From: an uncultured Pelagibacteraceae bacterium
GTDB taxonomy: Bacteria > Pseudomonadota > Alphaproteobacteria > Pelagibacterales > Pelagibacteraceae
Assembly (NCBI GenBank): GCA_902603925.1
Contig: CACKWQ010000006.1
Span: 1-46,958 of the forward strand
DNA length: 46,958 bases
Direction of reading: 5' to 3'
Program-made: the position numbers and the translations under genes
Notes under the pieces: generated by a model
Databases searched by the model: none
What the model saw: only the letters and a program-made list of their open reading frames with translations
Told to the model about the DNA's origin: nothing
In this document: positions 1-7,993 of the stretch, piece after piece
Layout of the letters: each line of letters opens with the position of its first letter
Numbering within the stretch: the first letter of the stretch is position 1

Positions 1-1143
1 GCAGGAGCATGTTTTGGTGTAGCTGGAGGTTATGAAAGACCAATGTGGTTCTCATTAAACAATACCAAACCCGAATATGAGTACAGTTATGGATATCAGA
101 ATTGGTACCCTTCAGCAGAATTTGAAAGTAAAAATTGTAAAGAAAATGTAGGTTTATTTGAATTATCACCGTTTTCAAAATTTGAATTAAAACATGAAAA
201 AGCTCATCAAGAACTTCAAAGAATCTGCACAGCAAATATTTTAAATGAAAAAGGAAAATGTGTTTATACACAAATGCTAAATAAAGATGGAGGTATAGAG
301 GCTGACTTAACAGTAATATGCATAGATAAAGATTATTTTAGAATAATTAGTGCGGCCGCAACTAGAGAAAAAGATAAGCACCACATATTAAAAAATTTAA
401 ATCATAATATTAATTTGTTAGATGTAACGGATGATTATTGTGTTTTTGGATTATTTGGACCTAAAAGTAGAGATTTAATTAAAACCTTAACTGACGCAGA
501 TATTTCAAGTGATAATTTTAAATTTGCTACAGGAAAATATATTAGAATACATGAATGTAATATTTGGATTCAGAGGCTATCATATGTTGGAGAGTTGGGA
601 TATGAGCTTTATATAAAAAACAAGAATGCATCTGAGATTTATAATTTAATCATTGAAAAAGGTAAAAAATTCCAAATTTCCAATTGTGGAGCACATGCAA
701 TGGATATAATGAGAATGGAATCTGGGTTTGTGCATTGGGGACACGACATCTCTCCTGAGGAAAATCAATACCAGGCGGGACTTGATTTTGCCATTAGTTA
801 TAAAAAAAATATAAATTTTATTGGTAAAGAGGCTTTATTAAAAATAAAAGAAAAAAAATTAGACAAAAGACTAATGATGCTTACTTTAGAAAATAATAAG
901 CCCGGTGAACCTTTGTTACTACATGACGAACCAATATATTTAAAAGATAAAATTATTGGAAGAACAACCTCAGGGAATTTCTCATTTAATTATAAAAAAA
1001 ATATATCGTATGGTTACTTAAACTCTAGTAGTACTTTAAAAAGCCTAAAAGATAAGCAATTATTTATAGAAGTAGAAAAAATAAAATACCCCGCAAAAAT
1101 ACAAGAAAAACCGTTTAATAATAAGAGCTATAAAATTCTATAA
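1..1143 (+). CDS. DMGDH/sarcosine dehydrogenase-like oxidoreductase, C-terminal part with GcvT domain (5' truncated by window)
   Basis: The reading frame is open from base 1, so the gene starts upstream of the window; the ATG at 43 is internal. The first residues (GACFGV.GGYERPMWF) match the linker that precedes the folate-binding GcvT-like domain in dimethylglycine and sarcosine dehydrogenases (family knowledge: GxxFGxxxGxERPxWF). The rest reads as aminomethyltransferase (GCV_T), with a typical YVGELGYELYI stretch and a MRMESGFVHWGHDI stretch near residues 225-240 of the visible part, then a GCV_T C-terminal barrel. The probable role is oxidative demethylation of an N-methylated glycine derivative with transfer of the one-carbon unit to tetrahydrofolate. 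The FAD-binding half is outside the window, so the exact substrate cannot be decided. Confidence 0.85.
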   Translation, partial: AGACFGVAGGYERPMWFSLNNTKPEYEYSYGYQNWYPSAEFESKNCKENVGLFELSPFSKFELKHEKAHQELQRICTANILNEKGKCVYTQMLNKDGGIEADLTVICIDKDYFRIISAAATREKDKHHILKNLNHNINLLDVTDDYCVFGLFGPKSRDLIKTLTDADISSDNFKFATGKYIRIHECNIWIQRLSYVGELGYELYIKNKNASEIYNLIIEKGKKFQISNCGAHAMDIMRMESGFVHWGHDISPEENQYQAGLDFAISYKKNINFIGKEALLKIKEKKLDKRLMMLTLENNKPGEPLLLHDEPIYLKDKIIGRTTSGNFSFNYKKNISYGYLNSSSTLKSLKDKQLFIEVEKIKYPAKIQEKPFNNKSYKIL

Positions 1144-1218
1144 CAATAAGGTATTTCAAAAAAAAATATTATTATTTGCCATATCCATTGATTTATTGTT
1201 AAATTAAAATTTAAAAAA

Positions 1219-1425
1219 ATGAAATCTAAAAATATTACTGAAAATTTTCAATATAATAAAAGCAATCTTGCTAAAACAGACATTACTAATAAACAGAAAG
1301 TAGATATCAATATTTTGCTTAATAGAGTGCGATTAGATAACCAAAAAAAAAAAATCAAAAATTATTTTTATTTTAGCACTGTATTGATTTTAATATTACT
1401 AGTCGGTGTTTTCGCCTCAATTTAA
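1219..1425 (+). CDS. small single-pass membrane protein, unknown function
   Basis: A 68-residue protein. It has a charged Lys/Asn-rich N-terminal part (residues 1-47), then one hydrophobic segment (about 49-67, YFYFSTVLILILLVGVFASI) ending at the C terminus. This is the layout of a tail-anchored or N-in/C-out single-pass protein. I do not recognise a family. The coding region holds a run of 12 A residues (1343-1354) just before the membrane segment, encoding the basic stretch. Its TAA stop overlaps the stop of the convergent TPR gene within a TTAA. It is kept as a gene because the sequence is clearly partitioned into a soluble part and a membrane part and no better frame covers the interval. 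Confidence 0.5.
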   Translation: MKSKNITENFQYNKSNLAKTDITNKQKVDINILLNRVRLDNQKKKIKNYFYFSTVLILILLVGVFASI

Positions 1426-2750
1426 ATAAATTTTTTATATTCGTTTATTCTAAACTTTAACTGATTTGAGATATTGTTCTCCATATATTCAGAAATTACA
1501 ATTTTATCATCAAATTCTTTATATTTTTCATCGCCAATCATCTTTGCGTACATCAACCAATTTTTCATTATCAAAAAATCATTTAATGTAATCCCTTTGA
1601 GAGTATTATTTAATATTCTTTGATTTATTCTATTCTTCGTTGGTATTTTACTATCAATAATATTTTCTTTCATTTTCCAATTCTTATCATATTTCATAAA
1701 ATCTTTAGGTGATTTGTTTAAATTATTATAGTCAGGATATTTTATTGAAAATTCAGTACAACCTCTTTTAACGTTTATTTTAATCTTCTTGTCTAAATTA
1801 TTATTTATTACTTTATTAATTAAATTTTTTATAGATAATGCTTCATCAAAACCTCTGCAGTAAATTAAACCTTTATAACAACCGTTTCCGATATTTCTCA
1901 TTTCAACTAAACACTTTCTTGTTCGATTGTTATCTAATTTAAGATTATCAAAAACAAAAAATAATTTAAAAAGATCAATCACAGAGTTTAACTCAACTTG
2001 TATTTTAAAACATTCAAAACAAAATTCAGGTATAACATCAAAGTTTCTAAAAATGTCAAAGTGTCTAGAACAATTTAAATCGTAAGTATTTCTTCTCCAA
2101 ATCTGAGATAAATTATATTCAAGTTTTTGAAATTTTCTTGAAACTATTTTGTTACATTGTTTATAAAAATTAATTATATCATTATCATTTAATTCAATAT
2201 CTTTTTTATAGTTAAATTTTATTTTTTTTAGTCTTTCATTTATCACTGTGAATTCATTTAAGTTTTTATTTTTTGGATTATAAAAAGTAAGTAACTTAAT
2301 TATATTAGATTTAAGATTAGGATAATTAGGATCAATTTTCAAAAGAATGTCAAAAGTATTAAGAGCATTTTCATAGTCTCCCATATCACTGTAAGCACTT
2401 GCAAGATTATTATACGCGTTACTATAATCTTTTTTCAATTGGATCGCTTTTTTTAATTCTTCAATAGCTTTACTAAACTCTCCAAGATTAATTAATGACG
2501 TAGCTAAATTATTATATGCCTCTACATAAGTTTTATCTAGTTGTATTGCTTTTTTAAAATTTGATATAGAGTCTTTAAACTCATTAATTTTTACTTGTGA
2601 CATCCCAATTAAATTATAAGTAAAGGGTATATCATTAAACTCTTTATTAAACTCATCGGCTTTAAATAAAACTTCTTCAAAAAGTCCCTTTTTAAATAGT
2701 GTAATTAAATCATTAATTCTCTCTTTTTTAATTTTTATATTTTCTGACAT
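1422..2750 (-). CDS. TPR-repeat protein with Cys-rich C-terminal domain of unknown function
   Basis: 442 residues without a signal peptide. Residues about 10-155 form roughly four tetratricopeptide repeats with the classic pattern (AYNNLATSLINLGEFSKAIEELKKAI and AYNNLASAYSDMGDYENALNTFD), indicating a protein-protein interaction scaffold. Residues about 170-442 are a separate domain I do not recognise. It carries several cysteines (NCSRH, a CFEC pair, RKCLVEMR, GCYKG, YCRGF, RGCTEF) and a basic, Asn-rich tail. The gene is transcribed alone, divergent from tldD across 133 bp, with its stop shared with the upstream small gene. Cys spacing could suit metal binding or disulfides, but this is inference. 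Sequence-modifying partners are not evident nearby. Confidence 0.75.
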   Translation of the reverse strand: MSENIKIKKERINDLITLFKKGLFEEVLFKADEFNKEFNDIPFTYNLIGMSQVKINEFKDSISNFKKAIQLDKTYVEAYNNLATSLINLGEFSKAIEELKKAIQLKKDYSNAYNNLASAYSDMGDYENALNTFDILLKIDPNYPNLKSNIIKLLTFYNPKNKNLNEFTVINERLKKIKFNYKKDIELNDNDIINFYKQCNKIVSRKFQKLEYNLSQIWRRNTYDLNCSRHFDIFRNFDVIPEFCFECFKIQVELNSVIDLFKLFFVFDNLKLDNNRTRKCLVEMRNIGNGCYKGLIYCRGFDEALSIKNLINKVINNNLDKKIKINVKRGCTEFSIKYPDYNNLNKSPKDFMKYDKNWKMKENIIDSKIPTKNRINQRILNNTLKGITLNDFLIMKNWLMYAKMIGDEKYKEFDDKIVISEYMENNISNQLKFRINEYKKFI

Positions 2751-2883
2751 TTTATTTGTTTCACTTTGAGATAAAAATAATACTAAGGAATTCTATTTCA
2801 ACTAAAATAAGAAATTATGTTAAATTTCTAGATGTGCCAAAATTCCAGTTGATATATATTATTTCGTTATTAAATTAGATTTA

Positions 2884-4296
2884 ATGTCGGAATTTCTAAA
2901 AAATACAGATTTAACCCTAAATAGAGCTGAAAAAATTGTTTCAGATACCTTAAATAATTGCGATGATGGAGAACTTTACATAGAGGAAACTAATACAGAG
3001 TCTATTATTTTAGATGATAACAAAATAAAGAATTCAAATTATTCAACAGACTCTGGTTATGGATTTAGAGCTGTAACAGGGGATGTTGTAGCATACTCAC
3101 ATTCTAATGAAATTTCTGAGCAGTCGTTAATAAATTCAAGCAAGAACCTTGCATCAACCCATATAAAATCTTCGGGAATGTATGATTTCGAAATTAAAAA
3201 AACTAATCAAAAATTCTATAATGACATAGATCCTATAGAAACAAAAAGTCTTGCCTCTAAAATTGAACTATTAAAATCAATGAATGAATATGCAAGATCT
3301 AGAGATAGTTCCGTTAAACAAGTTACTGCAAATTTTTTAGGTGAAAAAAAAAATATTGAAATACTAAGAAATGGTGGTGAGTTGCTAAAAGACAATAGAC
3401 CACTTGTAAGGATAAATGTTTCAATAATGGTAGAAAAAAATGGAAAAAAAGAAACAGGCATATATGGAGTTGGTGGTAGACAGTCATACGATGATTTTTT
3501 AAAAGATGAAAATTGGAAAAAAATTTGTGATGAGGCATATAGAATTGCAAATACAAACTTAGAAAGTAAACCGTCGCCGGCTGGAGAGATGAAAGTTGTA
3601 TTAGGACCTGGATGGCCAGCTATATTAATACATGAGGCAGTTGGACATGGATTAGAGGGTGATTTTAATAGAAAAAAAACCTCTGTTTTTCATAATTTAG
3701 TCGGCCAAAAAGTTGCAAGTGATGGCGTGACGATTATAGATGATGGAACAATTGATAAAAGAAGAGGCAGTTTAAATATTGATGATGAAGGTACTCCAAC
3801 TGAAAAAACTATACTGATAGAAAATGGTATTCTTAAAAATTTTATGCAAGATAGATTAAATGCAAGATTGATGAAAACCAAGTCTACAGGAAATGGAAGA
3901 AGAGAAAGTTACAAACACGTAATAATGCCTAGAATGAGAAACACAATAATGCTTAATGGAAAAAACACTCAAGAGGAAATGATAAAGTCAGTTGATCATG
4001 GAATTTTTGCTGTAAGTTTTGGTGGTGGCCAAGTAGATATAACCTCAGGTAAATTTGTATTTAATTGTACAGAGGCTTATGAAATAAAAAATGGTAAAAT
4101 AGGATCACCGTTAAAGGGTGCAACTTTAATTGGTGATGGACCATCATCATTAAAAGAAATTTTAATGGTTGGAAACGATATGATGCTTGATCCTGGTATC
4201 GGAACATGTGGAAAAGCCGGTCAAGGAGTTCCTGTTGGAGTTGGACAACCTTCTTTATTAATTGATAAAATGACGGTTGGTGGAACACAATTATAA
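2884..4296 (+). CDS. tldD: metalloprotease TldD
   Basis: A 470-residue TldD subunit of the TldD/TldE (PmbA) zinc protease, a cytoplasmic heterodimer that cleaves unfolded peptides (family knowledge: microcin B17 leader removal, CcdA turnover). The zinc-binding motif HEAVGHGLEGD is visible with H250, E251 and H255 (HExxxH). The third-ligand cysteine lies in GTCGKAGQ near the C terminus (C442). Length matches the family (about 480). The ATG at 2884 is the first in the frame and has no strong Shine-Dalgarno sequence. The gene is followed after 4 nt by the partner subunit, so the pair is translated together. No RiPP precursor or modifying enzyme is seen nearby, which favours a housekeeping role. 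Confidence 0.95.
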   Translation: MSEFLKNTDLTLNRAEKIVSDTLNNCDDGELYIEETNTESIILDDNKIKNSNYSTDSGYGFRAVTGDVVAYSHSNEISEQSLINSSKNLASTHIKSSGMYDFEIKKTNQKFYNDIDPIETKSLASKIELLKSMNEYARSRDSSVKQVTANFLGEKKNIEILRNGGELLKDNRPLVRINVSIMVEKNGKKETGIYGVGGRQSYDDFLKDENWKKICDEAYRIANTNLESKPSPAGEMKVVLGPGWPAILIHEAVGHGLEGDFNRKKTSVFHNLVGQKVASDGVTIIDDGTIDKRRGSLNIDDEGTPTEKTILIENGILKNFMQDRLNARLMKTKSTGNGRRESYKHVIMPRMRNTIMLNGKNTQEEMIKSVDHGIFAVSFGGGQVDITSGKFVFNCTEAYEIKNGKIGSPLKGATLIGDGPSSLKEILMVGNDMMLDPGIGTCGKAGQGVPVGVGQPSLLIDKMTVGGTQL

Positions 4297-4300
4297 ATAA

Positions 4301-5620
4301 ATGATTAAAGATGAAAATTATTTAAAAAATATTGCTAATTTTTGTATTGAAAAATCTATTAAAAATGGATCAGAAGCCGCAAGTGTCACAGTATACAATT
4401 CAGTGTCAGAAAATATTAATATTAGAAATAAAAAGCTAGACGGATCTGAGAGATCCGAAAATTTAGCAGTGACACTTACTACTTACATCGGAAAAAAAAA
4501 ATCTTCAATTTCTTCATCTAATTTAAATGAAAAAAATTTAAACAATCTTGTTAAGAGATGTGTTGAGACAACAAATAATACCCCTGATGATCAGTTAAAC
4601 TCTCTGCCTGATAAGGATTTGCACTTTTATGGGGATAAAAATCTTGATTTGTATGACGAAACTCATCTAGAAAATATTGAAAAAATTGATTTTATAAAAG
4701 AGGCTGAAGAGGAGGCATTTTCAAACAAAAAAATTGTAAATACTAATGGATCTGGTTTTAGTCAAAATAAATCAAATTTTGTTTTAGCAAACACAAATGG
4801 TTTTATTGACGGATATAAAACCTCACAATTTACAGCATATTGTGAAGTAGTTTCAAAAGACAATGGATCTATGGAAAGAGATTATGAATACAGCAGTAAG
4901 CGTTTTTTTAATGAATTGCTTAGTCCGAAGGAACTAGGCAAAAAAGCATCTGAATTTGCAGTAAGAAAACTTAATCCACAAAAAATTAAAAGTGAAAAAA
5001 TTGATATTATTTTTGATAAAAGAATTGCAAAAAATTTTTTATCTTCCTTTGCAAATGCTATAACTGCAGGCACAATTGCAAAAGGTACCACTTTTCTAAA
5101 AGATAAATTAAATAATCAAATTTTTAATCAAGAAATTAATATTATTGATAAGGCGAATATAAAGAGAGCAAATGGTTCAAGATATTTTGACAGTGAAGGT
5201 GTAAAGGTAAAAGAATTAGAGCTAGTAAAAAATGGAATATTTTCAGATTATCTAATTGACACATATAATGGAAAAAAGATAAACAAAAAATCTAACGGAA
5301 GATCCAGCGGAACTACAAATTTATATTTTAAAAATGGATCTATTTCTTTTAAAGATCTTATAAAATCTAATAAAAAAATACTATATGTAACTGAGACAAT
5401 TGGAAGAGGTGCAAATTTAATTACAGGAGACTATTCGGTTGGTGCATCTGGAATAATAATTGAAAATGAAGAATTTGCTTATCCTGTAAGTGAAATAACT
5501 ATTGCAGGTAATTTTAATGAAATTTTTAAGAATATAAGATTGGCAAATGATTTAGAGTTCAATTTTTCCACTAATTCACCAACAATGTTAGTTGAAGGAA
5601 TGGTTGTGGGTGGAAAATAA
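4301..5620 (+). CDS. pmbA: TldE/PmbA subunit of TldD-TldE metalloprotease
   Basis: A 439-residue TldE/PmbA homologue. It shares the overall TldD fold, with a GSRYFDSEGV segment in mid-protein and a C-terminal stretch of ETIGRGANLITGDYSVGASGIII, but lacks HExxxH, as expected for the non-catalytic partner. It starts 4 nt after the tldD stop, and a two-gene operon is the normal arrangement. A perfect 7-bp inverted repeat (CGGATCT/AGATCCG) lies inside the coding region at about 4440-4456; it has no T-run and appears to be chance. The function is peptide cleavage jointly with TldD in the cytoplasm. Confidence 0.93.
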   Translation: MIKDENYLKNIANFCIEKSIKNGSEAASVTVYNSVSENINIRNKKLDGSERSENLAVTLTTYIGKKKSSISSSNLNEKNLNNLVKRCVETTNNTPDDQLNSLPDKDLHFYGDKNLDLYDETHLENIEKIDFIKEAEEEAFSNKKIVNTNGSGFSQNKSNFVLANTNGFIDGYKTSQFTAYCEVVSKDNGSMERDYEYSSKRFFNELLSPKELGKKASEFAVRKLNPQKIKSEKIDIIFDKRIAKNFLSSFANAITAGTIAKGTTFLKDKLNNQIFNQEINIIDKANIKRANGSRYFDSEGVKVKELELVKNGIFSDYLIDTYNGKKINKKSNGRSSGTTNLYFKNGSISFKDLIKSNKKILYVTETIGRGANLITGDYSVGASGIIIENEEFAYPVSEITIAGNFNEIFKNIRLANDLEFNFSTNSPTMLVEGMVVGGK

Positions 5621-5657
5621 AATTTATCAATTATTATTTTAAAGTAATATTAAATTA

Positions 5658-6386
5658 ATGAATCAAAAATTTTACAGACTTTTAACGAGTAAAAACTATT
5701 TAAATCTTATAAAGCTATTTCATAAAATATTTGGTGAAAAATTTAAAAAAGAATTAAATATTTCGAAATATTATAACTATAAAGTGCATAGGCTTAATAT
5801 TATTAAAAATCTTATTAAAAGATATAATCTTAAAAATTATTTAGAAATTGGATGTGATCAAGACGAAGTCTTTAGTTTTATTGAAATAGACCATAAAGTG
5901 GGAGTTGACCCAGTTAGTGGTGGCAACCTCAGAATGACCAGTGATAGCTTTTTTAGTAACAATAATCATAAGTTTGATTTGATTTTTATAGATGGATTAC
6001 ATAGATATTCGCAAGTAAAAAGAGATATTCAAAATTCAATAAAAATTTTAAATGATAAGGGAATTATTCTTATACATGATTGTATGCCTTTCACTTTTTA
6101 TGACCAAGCTTGTCCTAGGGCTCAACGTAAATGGAATGGGGATGTTTGGAAAGCAATAGTAGAATTTAGAACATATCAAAATATCTCAACATATGTAGGT
6201 GGATTTGATAACGGTATTGGAATGATAATCAAAAATTTTAATCAAAATCCTCTAAATATTAGAAATAAAAGCAGGTCTTTTAGAAATTTAAGATATAAAG
6301 ATTATTATGATAATTTTGTAGAGTATCTAAACTTAGTAGATATTGATAAATTTTATAAAATAATTGATGATAATATCAGAAAATAA
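5658..6386 (+). CDS. class I SAM-dependent methyltransferase (Methyltransf_24-like)
   Basis: 242 residues. A SAM-binding motif I-like element (YLEIGCDQDE, about residue 66) is followed by VGVDPVSGG (motif II region), FDLIFIDGLHRYSQVKRDI (motif IV/V) and a GIILIHDCMP strand. The combination of DG.H.Y..V..D and .HDC is typical of the Methyltransf_24 family often found in polysaccharide or lipid-modification clusters. The gene ends inside the start of the downstream GT2 gene (20-nt overlap), so the two are co-transcribed and possibly translationally coupled. The acceptor is unknown; O-methylation of a sugar in a surface glycan is the contextual guess. Confidence 0.8.
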   Translation: MNQKFYRLLTSKNYLNLIKLFHKIFGEKFKKELNISKYYNYKVHRLNIIKNLIKRYNLKNYLEIGCDQDEVFSFIEIDHKVGVDPVSGGNLRMTSDSFFSNNNHKFDLIFIDGLHRYSQVKRDIQNSIKILNDKGIILIHDCMPFTFYDQACPRAQRKWNGDVWKAIVEFRTYQNISTYVGGFDNGIGMIIKNFNQNPLNIRNKSRSFRNLRYKDYYDNFVEYLNLVDIDKFYKIIDDNIRK

Positions 6387-7248
6387 TCTTTCAAAAATCT
6401 CAGTAATTATCGTCTTACATAGATCGACAAATTTAGTTCTAAATTTGTTAAAAAAAATACAAAATTTAAAAACTATTATTTTGGATAATGGTGGAAATAG
6501 ACATATTTTAGATAAAATTAGATCTTCATATCCAAAAATTCAGATTATAACAGCAAATAGAAATCTTGGTTTTGGAAAAGGTATAAATTTTGCATTTAAA
6601 TATGTTAATACAAGATACTTTATTGTTTTAAACCCTGATTTAATAATAGAAGAACATGACATAAAAAATTTATATGAATCTATAATAAATAATAAAAACT
6701 GCGCAATAGTTGCACCAATTACAAAACCGGATAAAGACTTTTATGGGATTTTTCCTGAAAAAGGTAAGGGAATAAATAGAAATGAAATTCAACTAAAGTC
6801 TGCAAGAAATCTCGATAATCAAGTGATTGAAGGTGAATTTTGCGCCGATGTAGTTAAGGGTTGTTCAATGTTAATTGATACTCAAATTTTTAAAAAGGTT
6901 GGAATGTTTGATGAAAGATTTTTTCTTTTTTGGGAGGAAATCGAACTTTGTAAAAGATTAAGGGAAAAAAAATATAGTGTTATTATCTGCAACCAATCAA
7001 ATGCAATTCATAAATCTGGGTCTTCATCAAAAAAAGATTTACTTACCTTTTTTTCTCGCGCTTATCATAACGAGTTATCTCCACTTTTTTACTATGAAGT
7101 TGACAAGTTTTCTTTTAATTTATTTTGGAAAATGATTAAATATATTTTTAGATCAATAACGTATTTATTAATTTTAAATATAAAAAAATCTACTAAGAAT
7201 GTTGCGAAATTTTTAGCTATTTTAAATTTTATTTTTAGGTTAAATTAA
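6367..7248 (+). CDS. glycosyltransferase family 2, rhamnosyltransferase (WbbL)-like
   Basis: 293 residues from the ATG at 6367; the TTG codon just before it (6364) is less likely as a start. This is a GT-A fold inverting glycosyltransferase with VIIVLHRSTNLVLNLL at the N terminus, NRNLGFGKGINFAF, a LNPDL acidic (DxD-like) site, and the VKGCSMLID...VGMFDERFFLFWEEIELCKR block. That block is typical of the WbbL/RfbF rhamnosyltransferase subgroup (family knowledge). A hydrophobic segment near residues 255-285 suggests membrane association. It overlaps the preceding methyltransferase. With the dTDP-rhamnose operon a few kb away, dTDP-L-rhamnose is the likely donor (inference). Confidence 0.85.
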   Translation: MIISENNLSKISVIIVLHRSTNLVLNLLKKIQNLKTIILDNGGNRHILDKIRSSYPKIQIITANRNLGFGKGINFAFKYVNTRYFIVLNPDLIIEEHDIKNLYESIINNKNCAIVAPITKPDKDFYGIFPEKGKGINRNEIQLKSARNLDNQVIEGEFCADVVKGCSMLIDTQIFKKVGMFDERFFLFWEEIELCKRLREKKYSVIICNQSNAIHKSGSSSKKDLLTFFSRAYHNELSPLFYYEVDKFSFNLFWKMIKYIFRSITYLLILNIKKSTKNVAKFLAILNFIFRLN

Positions 7249-7255
7249 AGAACTT

Positions 7256-7438
7256 ATGAACCCTACAGATATTTTATTAAGTATAGCCATTGTTGGTATA
7301 TATACGTTGGTACATATTTATTTAAAGACAAATTATAAAAATAATACAGAAATTTTAAAATTATTCCTCGAAGGTTTCTCAATAGCAACTTTAGTAACCG
7401 GTGTACTTTATTATTTAATAAAATTTATAGCTAGTTAA
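7256..7438 (+). CDS. small two-helix membrane protein, unknown function
   Basis: A 60-residue protein of two predicted hydrophobic helices (about residues 5-24 and 40-58) separated by a short polar loop (KTNYKNNTE). No family is recognised. It lies 7 nt after the GT2 gene and 13 nt before the cupin gene on the same strand, so it is part of the same transcript. Its position between glycan genes and its size would fit an accessory membrane component, but nothing in the sequence shows a function. Confidence 0.55.
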   Translation: MNPTDILLSIAIVGIYTLVHIYLKTNYKNNTEILKLFLEGFSIATLVTGVLYYLIKFIAS

Positions 7439-7451
7439 TAATGATACAAAA

Positions 7452-7859
7452 ATGAGTAATGCTAAATCTTTAATAGATTTTCATAAAATGTTGCCCCATC
7501 CTGAGGGTGGATATTATGTCGAAGTTTTTAGAGATAAGAACATTAGTCATATCTATTTTTTACTCGAAAAAAACCAATTTTCTCATTGGCACCGACTTAC
7601 AAAAAATGAAACTTTGCATTTTTATTCAGGTGATCCTCTAAAAATATTTACATCTAAAAATGGTAGAGATTTTGAAACTGATGAAATAGGTTTAAATAAT
7701 AAATTCATATTCAATGTTGAAAAAAATATTTGGTTTGCGATGAAATCTACTGGTGAATATAGCTTGATCGGCTGTACCGTAGCTCCACCCTTTAAATTTG
7801 ATGATTTAGAGTTAGCTCCAAAAAACTGGAAGCCGTCAATGTTTAACAATGGTCTATAG
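7452..7859 (+). CDS. cupin superfamily protein (DUF985/Cupin_5 family)
   Basis: 135 residues. The sequence LPHPEGGYYVEVFRD near the start, then IYFLLEKNQFSHWHRLTKNETLHFYSGDPL, is the signature of the DUF985/Cupin_5 family: a single-domain beta-barrel of RmlC-like fold with His residues (HWHR) in the barrel. Members are of unclear biochemical role, and some are proposed to act on sugars or small ligands. It is the last protein gene of the 5658-7859 transcript and is followed after about 50 nt by tRNA-Met on the same strand. Confidence 0.8.
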   Translation: MSNAKSLIDFHKMLPHPEGGYYVEVFRDKNISHIYFLLEKNQFSHWHRLTKNETLHFYSGDPLKIFTSKNGRDFETDEIGLNNKFIFNVEKNIWFAMKSTGEYSLIGCTVAPPFKFDDLELAPKNWKPSMFNNGL

Positions 7860-7910
7860 TTCTTGTTTGAAACAAATTTTAAAAGTAGTATATATCAACA
7901 TGAATTTAAT

Positions 7911-7987
7911 GGCGGGGTAGCTCAGTTGGTTAGAGCGCGGGACTCATAAGCCCGAGGTCAGTGGTTCGATCCCACTTCCCGCTACCA
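7911..7987 (+). tRNA. tRNA-Met (CAT), elongator type
   Basis: A 77-nt cloverleaf with the 3' CCA encoded. The acceptor stem GGCGGGG pairs with TCCCGCT (G1-U72 and G7-U66 wobble), the D-arm is GCTC/GAGC, the anticodon loop is CTCATAA with anticodon CAT at 7944-7946, and the T-arm AGTGG/CCACT encloses TTCGATC. The acceptor and D-arm match the alphaproteobacterial elongator tRNA-Met rather than the initiator, which would have an unpaired 1-72 and a different D-arm. Position 31-39 of the anticodon stem is A opposite G, a non-Watson-Crick pair below four G/C pairs. A lysidine-modified tRNA-Ile(CAT) is the alternative but fits less well. Confidence 0.93.
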
Positions 7988-7993
7988 GATACT

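Noticed and set aside
2751-2883. Regulatory element or small RNA in the TPR/tldD divergent gap
   Set aside because: The 133-bp AT-rich stretch shows no convincing promoter pair, hairpin or ORF.
3216-3881. Antisense open frames within tldD and similar shadows elsewhere
   Set aside because: They lie opposite well-supported genes, lack family motifs and have low-complexity composition typical of the reverse complement of AT-rich coding DNA.
4440-4456. Perfect 7-bp inverted repeat (CGGATCT/AGATCCG)
   Set aside because: It lies inside the pmbA coding sequence and has no T-run, so it is probably not a terminator or operator.
2884-5620. A RiPP system around TldD/TldE
   Set aside because: No precursor-like short gene with a leader and no modification enzyme is adjacent; TldD/E is a common housekeeping protease. 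The 68-residue membrane protein does not look like a precursor.
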